DNA of 63,626 nt from Myxococcota bacterium (GTDB lineage Bacteria; Myxococcota_A; UBA796; CAJQPC01): NCBI GenBank assembly GCA_023150775.1, contig JAKLKE010000006.1, forward strand, positions 1 through 63,626. Reading direction: 5' to 3'. The position numbers and the translations under genes were made by a program. Positions 9,601 to 17,795 of this stretch are shown piece by piece. The notes under the pieces are model-generated. The model was not told the origin of the DNA. It worked only from the letters and a program-made list of their open reading frames with translations, and did not search any database. The stretch's first letter is position 1; every line of letters starts with the position of its first letter.

Positions 9601-9807
9601 CGCGCCGACGATCACCTCACCGGACCAGGTGATGTCTTCGCAGATCTCGTAGGTGTTGTCGAGGTCATCGTCTACCGCCGTGTCCGCGGTGTCCTCGGGG
9701 CCGTCGATGTTGGTGTCTGCGGTGTCTAAGACCTCATCCTTGGACCGGCAGGCCAAGGTGGCCAAGGCCAGCAAGATCGTCATGTTGAAGCGAATGGGCA
9801 GGGTCAT
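6661..9807 (-). CDS. giant right-handed beta-helix lipoprotein, copy A
   Basis: A 1048-aa lipoprotein. ATG 9807 is preceded by GGAGAGG. The signal ends at a lipobox (LATLAC) and is followed by RSKDE and a long Asp/Thr stretch. Residues ~50-260 form a capping region (NTYEICEDITWSGEVIVGA...) shared with copy B. Most of the rest is a run of about 22-residue repeats on the theme G-V-Y-V-Y-x-G-D-L-T-V...S, expected to fold as a parallel beta-helix with each turn one repeat. Such proteins act as adhesins, polysaccharide-binding or passive surface proteins; no lyase active site is evident. The end, SGTGPASGS, matches copy B. Confidence 0.85.
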   Translation of the reverse strand: MTLPIRFNMTILLALATLACRSKDEVLDTADTNIDGPEDTADTAVDDDLDNTYEICEDITWSGEVIVGALYYVCPTATLTIAANTQVKFMPSAGLVVDGTLKLEGGDGSPVVFTTNYSSTAGNYGVYVGGTGDKSTLQYATFEHINLRLEGGAATALTNSAFSDATLEIYTRDAPFTVDACTFTDNQRDNQYGIVARDLPLLDVVNSTFDKVYVGVGFDGVQDESALSVADTTFNEVRHALYVGSIGEYLHTVTGTNLTITSTSSHGMMLYSAASSFTNLNISDSTGYGLYSDVRSTLALDNSSVKNSDSICVYAEGSLTATGLIAEGCGGSGVYAGKKGSTMTGSSVTGAVGYGVYAYGDLTLDSSSVSGASNTGVYVYYGDLALSGVTLSGNGGTGAYAQQGTLTVEASEVVGNTAQGVQTYYGDLTVLDSNISGNNGSAVYADHGDVEVRRSTIEDTEGYAIYASTATIVASEVTIKDIRNYGIYGYRSSVVLDDATLDNVEGVSVYTVDGDLTATNVDIRNSRSHGMYAYYGDLTVTNAILENIREGGLYSYYGDLTVTDATLTTIYGQGIYAYRGNLIVNAGVTGTTLYDVGFNALYSYYGDLTATGVKIDKVGQSGVLTYYGDTTVSGVTVNDAGTYGVFDQDGTLTMSDSTVTNTVNVGVYLNLGELATVTNSTVDTTGSTGVYVYQGDLIITDTDVSNSGSVGVYVNIGDMVADAVNVVEATGQGFYVNAGALDLADASVTGAGSHGVYVYNGVAAVENLALTDIGGTGLYVNVGDLSATAVDGSDIASQGVYVYNGDMTASDVTLDDIGSQGIYVYNGSLTISESLISDVGSQGVYVYGGDLNLADTTVGNSGERGVYVYLGDALIDGLQVVDLSSTQDQRSALSYGLDVRGHALVTDSIIDKADSYGMYAKSAEIVSSTFSNNNNIGVILYGNDASSVSYCDVTDNGSHGVYGPTTGTNSLDVSYNNVTGNKYYGVVYARALDNNYIADNYSKTGADTTSKGTVDGTLDVSSSQIGSIDAVTNPKSSSVSGTGPASGS

Positions 9808-9906
9808 GGGGCCTCTCCATCGTTGGAGCGTGGGGGTGTCAGAGGGAAAAGACGAGCGCTGCCGCGCCGTGAGGCTGAGCCCACGACGCGGCGGCGGAGC
9901 GCGGCC

Positions 9907-12591
9907 TCAGGAGCCGCTGGTGGGGCCGGTGCCGGAGACCTCTGACGAGGCGGGGCTGGTCACCGAGTCCAGGTAGTTGAACTGTGTGCCCTTCGTCGTG
10001 AAGCTGGCGTCGATGCTGCCGCCAGACGTCGTGTCTACGCCGGTGAGGTTGTAGTTGTCGGCCACATAACAGCCGTCCATGAGCTGGGCGTAATACACGC
10101 CGTACTCGTAGTTTCCGGTGATGTTCGACTTGCTGATCTGCAGGCCGTTTGTGCCTTTCGTGACGCCGACGACGCCGTAGCTGCCGTTGTCGATGACGTC
10201 GCTGAAGGTGATGCTGGAGGCGTCGTTGCCGTAGATCGACACGCCACGATCGACGCCGTTGGAGATGGTGGTGTAGCTCACCTCAGCGGACTCGGCGTAG
10301 AGGCCGTAACCTTCGGCCTTGTCGATGAGGGTGTTGGAGACCAAGGCGCGGCCCCGGACGTCGATGCCGCTGCCCCCCGCGCTCGCCTCATCTTGACCCG
10401 AGGAGAGATCGACGACCTGCAGATCCGAGATCAGCGCGTCCCCGTCGCTGACATACACCGCGTCTCCAGAGACGTTCCCGATGGTCGCGTCGGAGAGGGA
10501 GAGATCACCCGTCGAGACCTGCACGCCGGAGCTCCCCGCGCCGCTCACCATGACGTCGGTGATGTCCCCGTCGCCATCGCCGACGTAGATCCCTTGGCTG
10601 CCCGCGTTCGTCACCGTGACGCCGCTGATCGTGGCGTTCGCGCGGCTGACATAGACGCCGTAGGTGCCCGCGTCGGTGATGTCCACGTCGGTCACCGTCG
10701 CCTGATCCCCCTTGGAGTGCAAGAGGCCGCCGTTGAACACGTCGCTGATCACGCAGCCAGAGACGCTGAGGTCTCCTTCTTGGCCATAAATCCCGTAACT
10801 TCCCGAGCCGGAGACCTCACAGTCTTTCACGGTGAGGTCGCCATAACTCACGAGCACGCCGGTGTTCCGGGTGTTGGTGATGGTGAAGCCCTCGGCGACC
10901 ATGTCCCCGGTGTAGGTGTACAGACCATAGGTCTCGGCGTTGGTGACGGTGACGCCGGTGTCGCCAGGGGTGACGTTCATGTCGGCGCGGTAGGAGTAGA
11001 TGCCCGTCCCGTACACGTCGCTGATGTGAACGTCGGAGACCGTGACGTCGCCAAAGTACCCGTAGACCGCCGTGCCAATCACCGAGGAGATCTGGGCGTT
11101 CTTGAGGTTGACGTCGCCATAATAGCCGTAGACCGCCGTGCCACGAAGGTTCGTGATCGTGACGTTCTCGGCGACGATGCTGCCGTCCGTAGAATAAAGC
11201 CCGCTGCCGTCTACGTTCTCGATGAGCACACCCACCGTCCCCGGCTCGACGATAAGGTGGGAGCGGTAGGCGTAGACCGCGGTGCCACGAATGTCACGCA
11301 CGGTGATGTCGGAGACGGTGATGCTCGCCGTGGAGGCGTAGACGCCGTGGCTGTCGAGGCGCTCCAAGAGCGTATCCCGCACGATCACGTCGCCATAAGT
11401 GGCATAAATGCCCGTGCCGAGGCTGTCGCTCACCTCGCTGCCGGTGACGGTGAGGTTGCCGCGCACGGCGTAGATCGAGGTGCTCGTGGTGTTGCTCACC
11501 TTGGAGTCGGCCACGGTGAGATCCCCCGTGGCGTAGATCGCGTAGCCCTGCACGTTGTCTACGGTCGTGTTGCGCAGGGTCGAGCCCTTCTTGCCGCCGT
11601 ACACGCCGCTGGTCTCGGAGTTGCGGACGCTCAGCCCGTCGGCCTCAATCGAGCCGATGACGTAGACGCTCACCCCCGTCGTGGTGTTGACGTCTACGCC
11701 GTTCAGCGCCACCTTGGAGGCGAGGTCACCATAGATGGCGTAGCCGTTGGTGTCGGTGATCGACACCTCATTGAGCGTCACATCGGCGTTGTAGAACAAG
11801 AGCGCATGGCTGGAGCTGTTGTTGACGGTCATGCCCGTCGCGGTGACGCTGTGTTTGTATTTGCCGACGCTGCCCACATAGAGCGCGTCGCGGCTGTCGG
11901 TGAAGGTGACGTTTGAGACGTTGAGCGCCGCCTCGTCCTGCACGCCGTCAAACAGGATGCCGACGTTGACCTTGTCGAAGCTGGAGTCGGAGACGTTGAG
12001 CAAGGGCAGGTCGCGGGCGATGAGGCCCGACTGATCGTCGCGCTGGTTGTCGGCGAAGCTCACCCGGCTCACGGAGAACTCAGCGTCGCGGGAGTACACG
12101 CCCAGCGTGGAGTCGGAGAGGCTCAGGTCGCTCACCCCAGCCGTGGCGCGGCCCTCCAGGCGCAGGTCGATGCTCGTGAACGAGGCGAAGCTCAGCGAGG
12201 ACAGGTCGCCCTCGCCGCCGATGGACACGCCGTAGTTGGAGCCGGAGATGCTGTAGTTGATCTTGAAGGTGATCGGCGCCTCGGCGGTGCCGTCCGCCTT
12301 GAGCACGCCGTCCACGACGAGGCCGCTGCCCGGCTTAAACGCGATGGTGGCGCCGGGCTCGATGGTCAGCGTGGCCGTCTTGCAGACGTAATAGACCGCG
12401 CCGACGACGACCTCACCGGACCAGGTGGTGTCTTCGCAGATCTCGTAGGTGTTGTCGATGTCTTCATCGACCTCGGTGTCGGCGGTGTCTTCAGGGCCGA
12501 TGGGCTCGCTGTCCAAGGGCTCGTCATCCTTGGAGCGGCAGGCGAGGGACATCGTACAAAGCAGAAGCAGGGCGCATGTGCGGGGTGCCAT
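9907..12591 (-). CDS. giant right-handed beta-helix lipoprotein, copy B
   Basis: An 894-aa tandem paralogue of the gene 99 bases downstream. The signal peptide ends MSLAC, followed by RSKDD and an acidic linker. The N-terminal cap (TYEICEDTTWSGEVVVGA) and the C-terminal end (SGTGPTSGS) line up with copy A, and the centre is a shorter run of the same ~22-residue G-x-Y-x-Y-x-GD-L-x-V repeats. The main length difference is roughly seven repeats, so the pair probably diverged by gain or loss of whole coils. Outer-membrane attachment facing outwards is plausible, not shown. Confidence 0.85.
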   Translation of the reverse strand: MAPRTCALLLLCTMSLACRSKDDEPLDSEPIGPEDTADTEVDEDIDNTYEICEDTTWSGEVVVGAVYYVCKTATLTIEPGATIAFKPGSGLVVDGVLKADGTAEAPITFKINYSISGSNYGVSIGGEGDLSSLSFASFTSIDLRLEGRATAGVSDLSLSDSTLGVYSRDAEFSVSRVSFADNQRDDQSGLIARDLPLLNVSDSSFDKVNVGILFDGVQDEAALNVSNVTFTDSRDALYVGSVGKYKHSVTATGMTVNNSSSHALLFYNADVTLNEVSITDTNGYAIYGDLASKVALNGVDVNTTTGVSVYVIGSIEADGLSVRNSETSGVYGGKKGSTLRNTTVDNVQGYAIYATGDLTVADSKVSNTTSTSIYAVRGNLTVTGSEVSDSLGTGIYATYGDVIVRDTLLERLDSHGVYASTASITVSDITVRDIRGTAVYAYRSHLIVEPGTVGVLIENVDGSGLYSTDGSIVAENVTITNLRGTAVYGYYGDVNLKNAQISSVIGTAVYGYFGDVTVSDVHISDVYGTGIYSYRADMNVTPGDTGVTVTNAETYGLYTYTGDMVAEGFTITNTRNTGVLVSYGDLTVKDCEVSGSGSYGIYGQEGDLSVSGCVISDVFNGGLLHSKGDQATVTDVDITDAGTYGVYVSRANATISGVTVTNAGSQGIYVGDGDGDITDVMVSGAGSSGVQVSTGDLSLSDATIGNVSGDAVYVSDGDALISDLQVVDLSSGQDEASAGGSGIDVRGRALVSNTLIDKAEGYGLYAESAEVSYTTISNGVDRGVSIYGNDASSITFSDVIDNGSYGVVGVTKGTNGLQISKSNITGNYEYGVYYAQLMDGCYVADNYNLTGVDTTSGGSIDASFTTKGTQFNYLDSVTSPASSEVSGTGPTSGS

Positions 12592-12916
12592 CTTGGACTC
12601 GGGGGCTTGGGTGGTTGACGAGATTCTGACGCGGACTCCCGCTAGAACGCAAGCCCATTTCTTCGCCGCGCCCGCGGACCTGTCCGAGCGCAGGGCCCAG
12701 TCGCCGCCGCCTAGGCTGCGCCCGGGGTGATCCTCTCAAGATCAGGGCTTGACCTGTCCAGAGCCGATGTTGGCGCGCGCCGCCGCCCTCCCGCCGAGGC
12801 GCGACCGGCGCGTCGCCCGCCGTCCCTGGCCCCGGCCCTGGCCGATCCGCTCGCCGTAGGGTAGAGGTGGCCGGTTTTCGTCACCTCCGGAGCGATCCAT
12901 CCCTCACTCTCCCTAC
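12592..12916. other. 325-base gap between divergent genes
   Basis: No convincing gene. The segment is very GC-rich, contains a 10-base palindrome (GGCGCGCGCC, 12772-12781) and a -35-like TTGACC at 12749-12754 with no good -10 at the right spacing. It should hold the promoters of copy B (minus) and coaA (plus). Confidence 0.6.
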
Positions 12917-13825
12917 ATGCGGCTGGATCGTGACGCCTGGCGGGCGCTGCGCGCCGACGCCCCCATGACGCTGAGCGCCGTCGAGCTGGACGCCCTGCGC
13001 GGCATCAACGAGGAGATCACCCCGGAGGAGGTCGAGGACGTCTACCTGCCGCTCACCCGGCTCTTGAACCTCTACGTCTCCGCCGTTCAAGAGCTGCACC
13101 GGGTCACGGCGACCTTCTTGGGTGACCCCGAGGCCCCCCGGGCGCCGTTCTTGATCGGCCTCGCCGGGAGCGTCTCCGCGGGCAAGTCCACCACGGCGCG
13201 TGTGCTCCAGGCGCTGCTGGCGCGCTGGCCGAACAGCCCCCGGGTGGACCTGGTCACGACCGACGGCTTCTTGTACCCCAACGCTGAGCTGGAGCGCCGG
13301 GGCCTCATGCGGCGCAAAGGGTTCCCCGAGAGCTACGACCGCGCCGCGCTCTTACGTTTCACCTCCCAGCTCAAGGCGGGCTTGGACGAGGTCTCCTGCC
13401 CGGTCTACAGCCACGCCCGCTACGACATCGTGCCGGACGAGCGCATCGTGCTGCGGCGCCCGGACATCGTGATCATCGAGGGCCTCAACGTGCTCCAGCA
13501 TGGCGCTCAGCCAGGCCGGGCGTTTGTGGCCGACTTCTTCGACTTCTCGATCTACCTCGACGCGGAGATCGCCGACCTGCGCCACTGGTACGTTCACCGC
13601 TTCTTGCGCCTGCGGGACACGGCCTTTCAGTCGCCGGGGGCCTACTTTCACCGCTACGCCGCGCTCACCGACGAGGAGGCCGAGCACGAGGCGCGGAAGC
13701 TCTGGCGGGAGATCAACGAGGTCAACCTCAAGCGCAACATCTTGCCCACCCGGGAGCGGGCGACCCTCATCCTCAAGAAGGGTGAAGATCACCGCATCCA
13801 AGAGGTGATGTTGCGGCGGATCTGA
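12917..13825 (+). CDS. coaA: type I pantothenate kinase
   Basis: A 302-aa enzyme that phosphorylates pantothenate in the first step of coenzyme A synthesis. The alignment to E. coli CoaA is easy to follow by eye from the start ([19 protein letters not shown]) to the end ([22 protein letters not shown]). The P-loop is GSVSAGKS at residues 84-91, then [31 protein letters not shown] and the IIEGLNVLQ strand. The N-terminus is slightly shorter than in E. coli, which supports ATG 12917 although no strong ribosome site precedes it. Likely feedback-regulated by CoA, as in the family. Confidence 0.96.
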   Translation: MRLDRDAWRALRADAPMTLSAVELDALRGINEEITPEEVEDVYLPLTRLLNLYVSAVQELHRVTATFLGDPEAPRAPFLIGLAGSVSAGKSTTARVLQALLARWPNSPRVDLVTTDGFLYPNAELERRGLMRRKGFPESYDRAALLRFTSQLKAGLDEVSCPVYSHARYDIVPDERIVLRRPDIVIIEGLNVLQHGAQPGRAFVADFFDFSIYLDAEIADLRHWYVHRFLRLRDTAFQSPGAYFHRYAALTDEEAEHEARKLWREINEVNLKRNILPTRERATLILKKGEDHRIQEVMLRRI

Positions 13826-13835
13826 GTGAGCGCGC

Positions 13836-14210
13836 CTACTCCGGCTCGACCACGACGGCCGTGCCATAAGCGAGCATCTCCGCCGCGCCGGCCATCACCA
13901 TCGCCGTCGTGAACTGTACGCCGAGGATGGCGTTCGCCCCCCGGGCCAAGGCCTCGGCGCGCATCCGGTCGAGGGCCTGCTCACGGGACTCCCCCATGAG
14001 CTTCGTGTACTCGGGGATCTCGCCTCCGACGAGGTTTCGTAGGGCGGCGACGATGTCGTTCCCGACGTGGCGGGTGCGGATCGTGTTGCCCCGCACGAGC
14101 CCGATGACCCGCAGCACCCGAAACCCCGGCAGGGTGGGCGTGGTGACCAAGAGGAGGCCGTCGCTGGGGCGGTTCTTGAGGTCGGCCTGGTGGGTGATGG
14201 CGCTGGACAT
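13836..14210 (-). CDS. YbjQ / UPF0145 family protein
   Basis: A 124-aa protein with the YbjQ heavy-metal-binding-like fold: GLLLVTTPTLPGFRVLRVIGLVRGNTIRTRHVGNDI, then ALDRMRAEALARGANAILGVQFTTAMV and a small hydrophobic end. The family forms ring-shaped oligomers and its job is poorly known. It converges on coaA with a 10-base gap and lies 27 bases downstream of the anti-sigma gene on the same strand, so it may be the third gene of the sigma operon. Confidence 0.85.
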   Translation of the reverse strand: MSSAITHQADLKNRPSDGLLLVTTPTLPGFRVLRVIGLVRGNTIRTRHVGNDIVAALRNLVGGEIPEYTKLMGESREQALDRMRAEALARGANAILGVQFTTAMVMAGAAEMLAYGTAVVVEPE

Positions 14211-14237
14211 GGCTCGCTCCGGGCTAGGCGTGAGGGC

Positions 14238-14687
14238 CTAGAGGTTGACGTCGTCGTAAGGATCGTGGTGGTTGAGGCGCTGGGCGGCGAGGCCTCCCAA
14301 GCTGAGCACGAGGCCGCCGGCGATGGCGCCGACGCCCAGCCGCAGCGGCCAGGGCGCCCCGGCGTCTAAGGTGGCCTCGACGAGCCCAAAGCCCAGGAGC
14401 AGGGCGAGGCCGCCGAGCAGCAAGGCGAGGCCCACACGCTGGGCGGTGAGCTGCCACCGCGCGCCTTGGTGCGCCCGGAGGTCGGCCTCTAACCGCGCGC
14501 CCCAGCCGCGGGTGACGGCGCGCAGGGCCCGCTGGGCGTCGAGCTCGGCGCGCTCGTCGGGGTGAGACACGAGGTACGACATGAGCTCCTCACGCTCGGC
14601 GGGGCTCGCCACCTCGTCCACCACCTTCACCATCAGCTCGGCGAGGCGATCTTCGCTCAGCGAGGGGCTGGGCTCAGGGCTGCGCAT
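14238..14687 (-). CDS. putative membrane anti-sigma factor
   Basis: A 149-aa protein read from ATG 14687, which has GGGAG upstream. The N-terminal ~55 residues (LSEDRLAELMVKVVDEVASPAEREELMSYLVSHPDERAEL) resemble the sigma-binding helices of anti-sigma factors, but the zinc ligands HxxxCxxC are absent. Two membrane segments follow at about residues 83-102 and 113-134. It overlaps the end of the sigma gene by 14 bases, the usual coupling of an ECF sigma with its regulator. Confidence 0.75.
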   Translation of the reverse strand: MRSPEPSPSLSEDRLAELMVKVVDEVASPAEREELMSYLVSHPDERAELDAQRALRAVTRGWGARLEADLRAHQGARWQLTAQRVGLALLLGGLALLLGFGLVEATLDAGAPWPLRLGVGAIAGGLVLSLGGLAAQRLNHHDPYDDVNL

Positions 14688-15192
14688 TGGGGGCTCCCAG
14701 GTCTTGGCCACGAAGGGCGGCGGTGAGCGCGCGGCGGGCGCGGAACAGACGAGACATCACGGTGCCTTCGGGCACCCCCAGAGACTCGGCGATCTCGGCG
14801 TAGCTCAGGTCTTCGTAATGACGCATGATGAGGATCTCTCGGGCGGGCTCGGGCAGGGTCAACAAGGCGGCCTTCACGGCCTCTTCAGCCTCCCGGGCCG
14901 AGAGGCGCTCCAGGGGGCTCGGGCCGAGGCTCTGGAGACGCTCGCTGTCGAGGCCCGGCGCGGCGCGGTGTCGGCCGCGGGCCAAGGCGTCGCGGCAGGC
15001 GTTCTTCGTGATCGTGCGCAGCCAAGGGTAAAACGGCTGGCCTTGATCGTAGCGGTCTTGGTTTCTCCAGGCGCGCACGAGGGCCTCCTGGGCGATCTCC
15101 GCGGCCTCTTGCTCATCGGGCAGCCAGGCCCGGGCGAGCCGGTGCACCCGGTCGCGGTAGAGCGTGAGCAGCGCGGTCATCTCGGTGGACAT
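14674..15192 (-). CDS. RNA polymerase ECF-type sigma-70 factor
   Basis: A 172-aa sigma factor with region 2 (LARAWLPDEQEAAEIAQEALVRAWRNQDRYD, FYPWLRTITKNACRD) and region 4 (LPEPAREILIMRHYEDLSYAEIAESLGVPEGTVMSRLFRARRAL). No region 3, hence ECF class. ATG 15192 is chosen because the long upstream extension lies in the divergent gene's leader. Cotranscribed with the overlapping anti-sigma gene. The divergent MopE-like lipoprotein gene starts 105 bases away and is a candidate target. Confidence 0.92.
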   Translation of the reverse strand: MSTEMTALLTLYRDRVHRLARAWLPDEQEAAEIAQEALVRAWRNQDRYDQGQPFYPWLRTITKNACRDALARGRHRAAPGLDSERLQSLGPSPLERLSAREAEEAVKAALLTLPEPAREILIMRHYEDLSYAEIAESLGVPEGTVMSRLFRARRALTAALRGQDLGAPNAQP

Positions 15193-15233
15193 GGGGCCTT
15201 GGTTAGCAGGATTCAGCCCCCGGTACGGGCACC

Positions 15234-15247
15234 GAATCCAAAGATTC
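15234..15247. promoter_or_regulatory. inverted repeat in the sigma/MopE divergent region
   Basis: GAATC-CAAA-GATTC is a perfect inverted repeat midway between the ECF sigma gene and the divergent MopE-like gene. It could be an operator or part of an ECF promoter. A -10-like TTATCTT lies further towards the MopE-like start. Confidence 0.35.
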
Positions 15248-15297
15248 CCCGACCTTCGCGTTATCTTGAGGGTCCCCCCTCGACCAAGAAGGCCCCC

Positions 15298-17226
15298 ATG
15301 CGCACCCTGACCACCCTCACCCTCGCCCTGACCCTCGCCGCCTGCCGCAGCGAAGACAAAGATGAGGTGTTTGAGAGCGCCGTCCCCGAGGACACCGGCC
15401 CCTTCGACATCGACGGCGACGGCTTCGCGGGCGCTGAGGACTGCGACGACGAGGACAGCGCCGTCTCCCCCGGCGCCTCCGAGACCGCCTACAACGGCGT
15501 AGACGACGACTGCGACCCCGCGACCCCCGACGACGACCTCGACGGCGACGGCCACGTCCAGGCTGAAGACTGCGACGACACCGACGACGACGTCTCTCCA
15601 AGCGCCACGGAGCGCTGCGACGGCTTAGACAACAACTGCGACGGCGCCATCGACGAGGCCGTCGGCGACACCTGGTACAACGATCTCGACGGCGACGGCT
15701 ACGGCGACCCAACGACGGCGTCTGAGCGCTGCGACGGCGAGAGCGGCCTCGTCGCCGACGCCCGGGACTGTGACGACGGCGACGCCACGGTGAGCCCCAG
15801 CGCCGATGAGCGCTGCGACGGCCTCGACAACGACTGCGACGGCAGCGTCGATGAGCCCGAGTCCATCGACGCCGAGACCTACTACCAAGACGCCGACGGC
15901 GACGGCTTCGGCGACCTCGACTTTGACACCCGGGCCTGCGAGGCCCCCGAGGGCTACGTCCCAAGCTCTACAGACTGCGACGACGCCGACGCCCAGGCCA
16001 ACCCCGAGGCGGACGAGGTCTGCGGCGGCGGGGACGAAGACTGTGACGGATCCGTAGACGAGGACGAGGCCGTCGACGCGGGCACCTGGGCCATCGACTA
16101 CGACGGCGACGGCTTCGGCTCGGCCCGGTTCACCCAGATCGCCTGCGCCGCGCCCGCGGGCTACGTCGCCGACACCACGGACTGCGACGACGCCCGGGAC
16201 GACGTGAACCCCGACGCGGAGGAGGTCTGCGACGAGCTGGACAACGACTGCGACGGGCTCATCGACACCGAAGACCCAGACGGCCCGGCCACGATCACCT
16301 ACCACCTCGACGGCGATCGTGACGGATACGGCGCCGTGAGCGGGGCCACCTTAGGCGGCTGCGAGGCGCCGAGCGGCTACACCACCGACAGCTCCGACTG
16401 TGATGACTCCGACGCCGACGTCAACCCCGCTGAGACCGAGGTGTTCTACGACGGCGTAGACGCCGACTGCGCCGGAGACGACGACTTTGACGCCGACGGC
16501 GACGGCTACGCCTCTTGGGCCGAGAGCGGCGGCCCCGACTGCCTCGACAGCGATCCGAGCGTGTGGAGCTGCGGCTCCACGAAGGCCTCAGCGGGCCAGA
16601 CCTGCGCCGAGATCCTCAGCGCCAGCCCGTCGAGCGCCGATGGACTGTATTGGGTTGACCCGGACGGCGACGGCGACACGAGCGACGCCTGGCAGGCGTA
16701 TTGTGACATGACCCGGGACGGCGGCGGCTGGACCAAGATCGAGAGCGCGCTCTACCCCTACTGGTTCTCCAGCGGAAGCTACACCCAGGTCGGCAGCGCC
16801 AGCGACGACAACTTCACCCAGCTCACTGACCTGGACGACTTCGCCCGCGCCGGGGTGTGGACCTTCCGCTTTGAGGTGGGCAACTCCGGCACCTGGACCA
16901 CCGGCGCCGCGGCTCGGGCACACTTCACCGTGTGGAGTCAGCAGCACAACCCCTTCACCGACTCCACCAACGGCTCGGATTACACGCTCATCGACGGCGA
17001 AGAGTCCACGACCTGCAACGGCTTTAACGGCCTGCACGACAGCTACTACGTCAAGCACGGGGTCTACGCGATGTCGAGCGACGTAGACCTAGACGAGGGC
17101 GCCAACTGTTGGTGGATGCAGGTAGTCCCCCTCGTTCAGTACGGCAGCGCCTCCCAGTACCCCGGCTATCTGGAGGGTTACGGCGGGCCCAACGTGCATG
17201 TGTGGCAGTCGCTGTGGGTGTACTGA
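15298..17226 (+). CDS. MopE-like calcium/metal-binding lipoprotein with fibrinogen-like C-terminal domain
   Basis: A 642-aa exported protein. ATG 15298 opens a lipoprotein signal (LALTLAACRS), followed by an acidic linker. Residues ~35-420 are about eight acidic repeats of the MopE 'putative metal-binding' type, each with a DxDGDG turn, an EDCDDxDxxVxP segment and a CDGxDNDCDGxxDE segment. Residues ~440-642 resemble a fibrinogen-like globule (TCAEILSASPSSADGLYWVDPDG, AYCDMTRDGGGWTKIES). Such proteins are probably surface-displayed and Ca-stabilised. Divergent from the ECF sigma operon. A relative is at the right end of the window. Confidence 0.88.
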   Translation: MRTLTTLTLALTLAACRSEDKDEVFESAVPEDTGPFDIDGDGFAGAEDCDDEDSAVSPGASETAYNGVDDDCDPATPDDDLDGDGHVQAEDCDDTDDDVSPSATERCDGLDNNCDGAIDEAVGDTWYNDLDGDGYGDPTTASERCDGESGLVADARDCDDGDATVSPSADERCDGLDNDCDGSVDEPESIDAETYYQDADGDGFGDLDFDTRACEAPEGYVPSSTDCDDADAQANPEADEVCGGGDEDCDGSVDEDEAVDAGTWAIDYDGDGFGSARFTQIACAAPAGYVADTTDCDDARDDVNPDAEEVCDELDNDCDGLIDTEDPDGPATITYHLDGDRDGYGAVSGATLGGCEAPSGYTTDSSDCDDSDADVNPAETEVFYDGVDADCAGDDDFDADGDGYASWAESGGPDCLDSDPSVWSCGSTKASAGQTCAEILSASPSSADGLYWVDPDGDGDTSDAWQAYCDMTRDGGGWTKIESALYPYWFSSGSYTQVGSASDDNFTQLTDLDDFARAGVWTFRFEVGNSGTWTTGAAARAHFTVWSQQHNPFTDSTNGSDYTLIDGEESTTCNGFNGLHDSYYVKHGVYAMSSDVDLDEGANCWWMQVVPLVQYGSASQYPGYLEGYGGPNVHVWQSLWVY

Positions 17227-17356
17227 GGGCCAGCGCCCCCGCTCGACCAAAATGACTCAGCGGCCGTTCTGGGAGGCTCTTTGAACCAAGAGCAGAGAAG
17301 CTGGCCCAGATCATAGCCGGATCCTGGCTCCTCGCCCGCCCGCCTCGCCACAAGAC

Positions 17357-17391
17357 CTCACGCGGGCCGGGTGTTGACCGACCCGCGTGAG
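17357..17391. terminator. hairpin between convergent genes
   Basis: CTCACGCGGG (17357-17366) and CCCGCGTGAG (17382-17391) form a perfect 10-bp stem with a 15-base loop, 17 bases past the stop of the cytochrome gene. There is no clear U-tract, so it may end transcription weakly or protect 3' ends. Confidence 0.5.
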
Positions 17392-17408
17392 CGCCTCCGC
17401 CGCTCAGG

Positions 17409-17723
17409 TCAGCTCTTCAGCCAAGCCAGAACGTCGGCGATCTCTTGGTCGGTGAGCACGTCCACGAAGGCCGGCATGGAGTCTTCGCCGCCGAGGATGA
17501 CCTCGACCCACTCCGCGTCGTCTTCGCCAGCCTCGGCGACGAGGTTGGGCCCGGAGCCGCCGGTCCCGTCTACCCCGTGGCAGCTCGCGCAGTTCGCGCT
17601 GAAGACCTCCTCGCCGCTCACGGCGTCCCCTTCCAAGGCCAGGATGTCGTCCACTTGCGCGGTGTCACCACAGGCCAAAGCCAGCGTCATGATGACGCCA
17701 AGCCATGTCCATCGAGCGCTCAT
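17409..17723 (-). CDS. small lipoprotein c-type cytochrome
   Basis: A 104-aa protein. ATG 17723 gives a lipoprotein signal (TLALACGD; Cys18). The heme site CASCH spans C45-C48-H49, and a Met in EDSMPAF is the likely distal ligand. The end, LTDQEIADVLAWLK, is the usual class I cytochrome c helix. It should sit on the periplasmic side of a membrane and carry electrons to or from an unidentified partner; no oxidase or dehydrogenase is next to it. Confidence 0.9.
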   Translation of the reverse strand: MSARWTWLGVIMTLALACGDTAQVDDILALEGDAVSGEEVFSANCASCHGVDGTGGSGPNLVAEAGEDDAEWVEVILGGEDSMPAFVDVLTDQEIADVLAWLKS

Positions 17724-17795
17724 CAGCAGTCCTCCTTCGCGCCTGAATGGCGCCAAACAGGACTCTACCGCCGATGAGGCCCGCTCTGCTCAGGC

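Noticed and set aside
6628-12591. Several plus-strand ORFs (up to 507 aa) rich in Val, Gly, Asp opposite the beta-helix genes
   Set aside because: They are the complement of the repeat units; the minus-strand frames have signal peptides and caps.
6661-12591. Periodic DNA repeats as a possible CRISPR array
   Set aside because: The ~66-base units are in frame and coding, and diverge like protein repeats; no leader, spacers or cas genes.
14581-15297. N-terminal extension of the MopE-like ORF
   Set aside because: It runs through the sigma and anti-sigma genes antisense; the lipoprotein signal starts at ATG 15298.
15317-16305. Minus-strand ORFs opposite the MopE-like gene (Arg/Val-rich)
   Set aside because: Mirror images of the acidic repeats, with no start or context.
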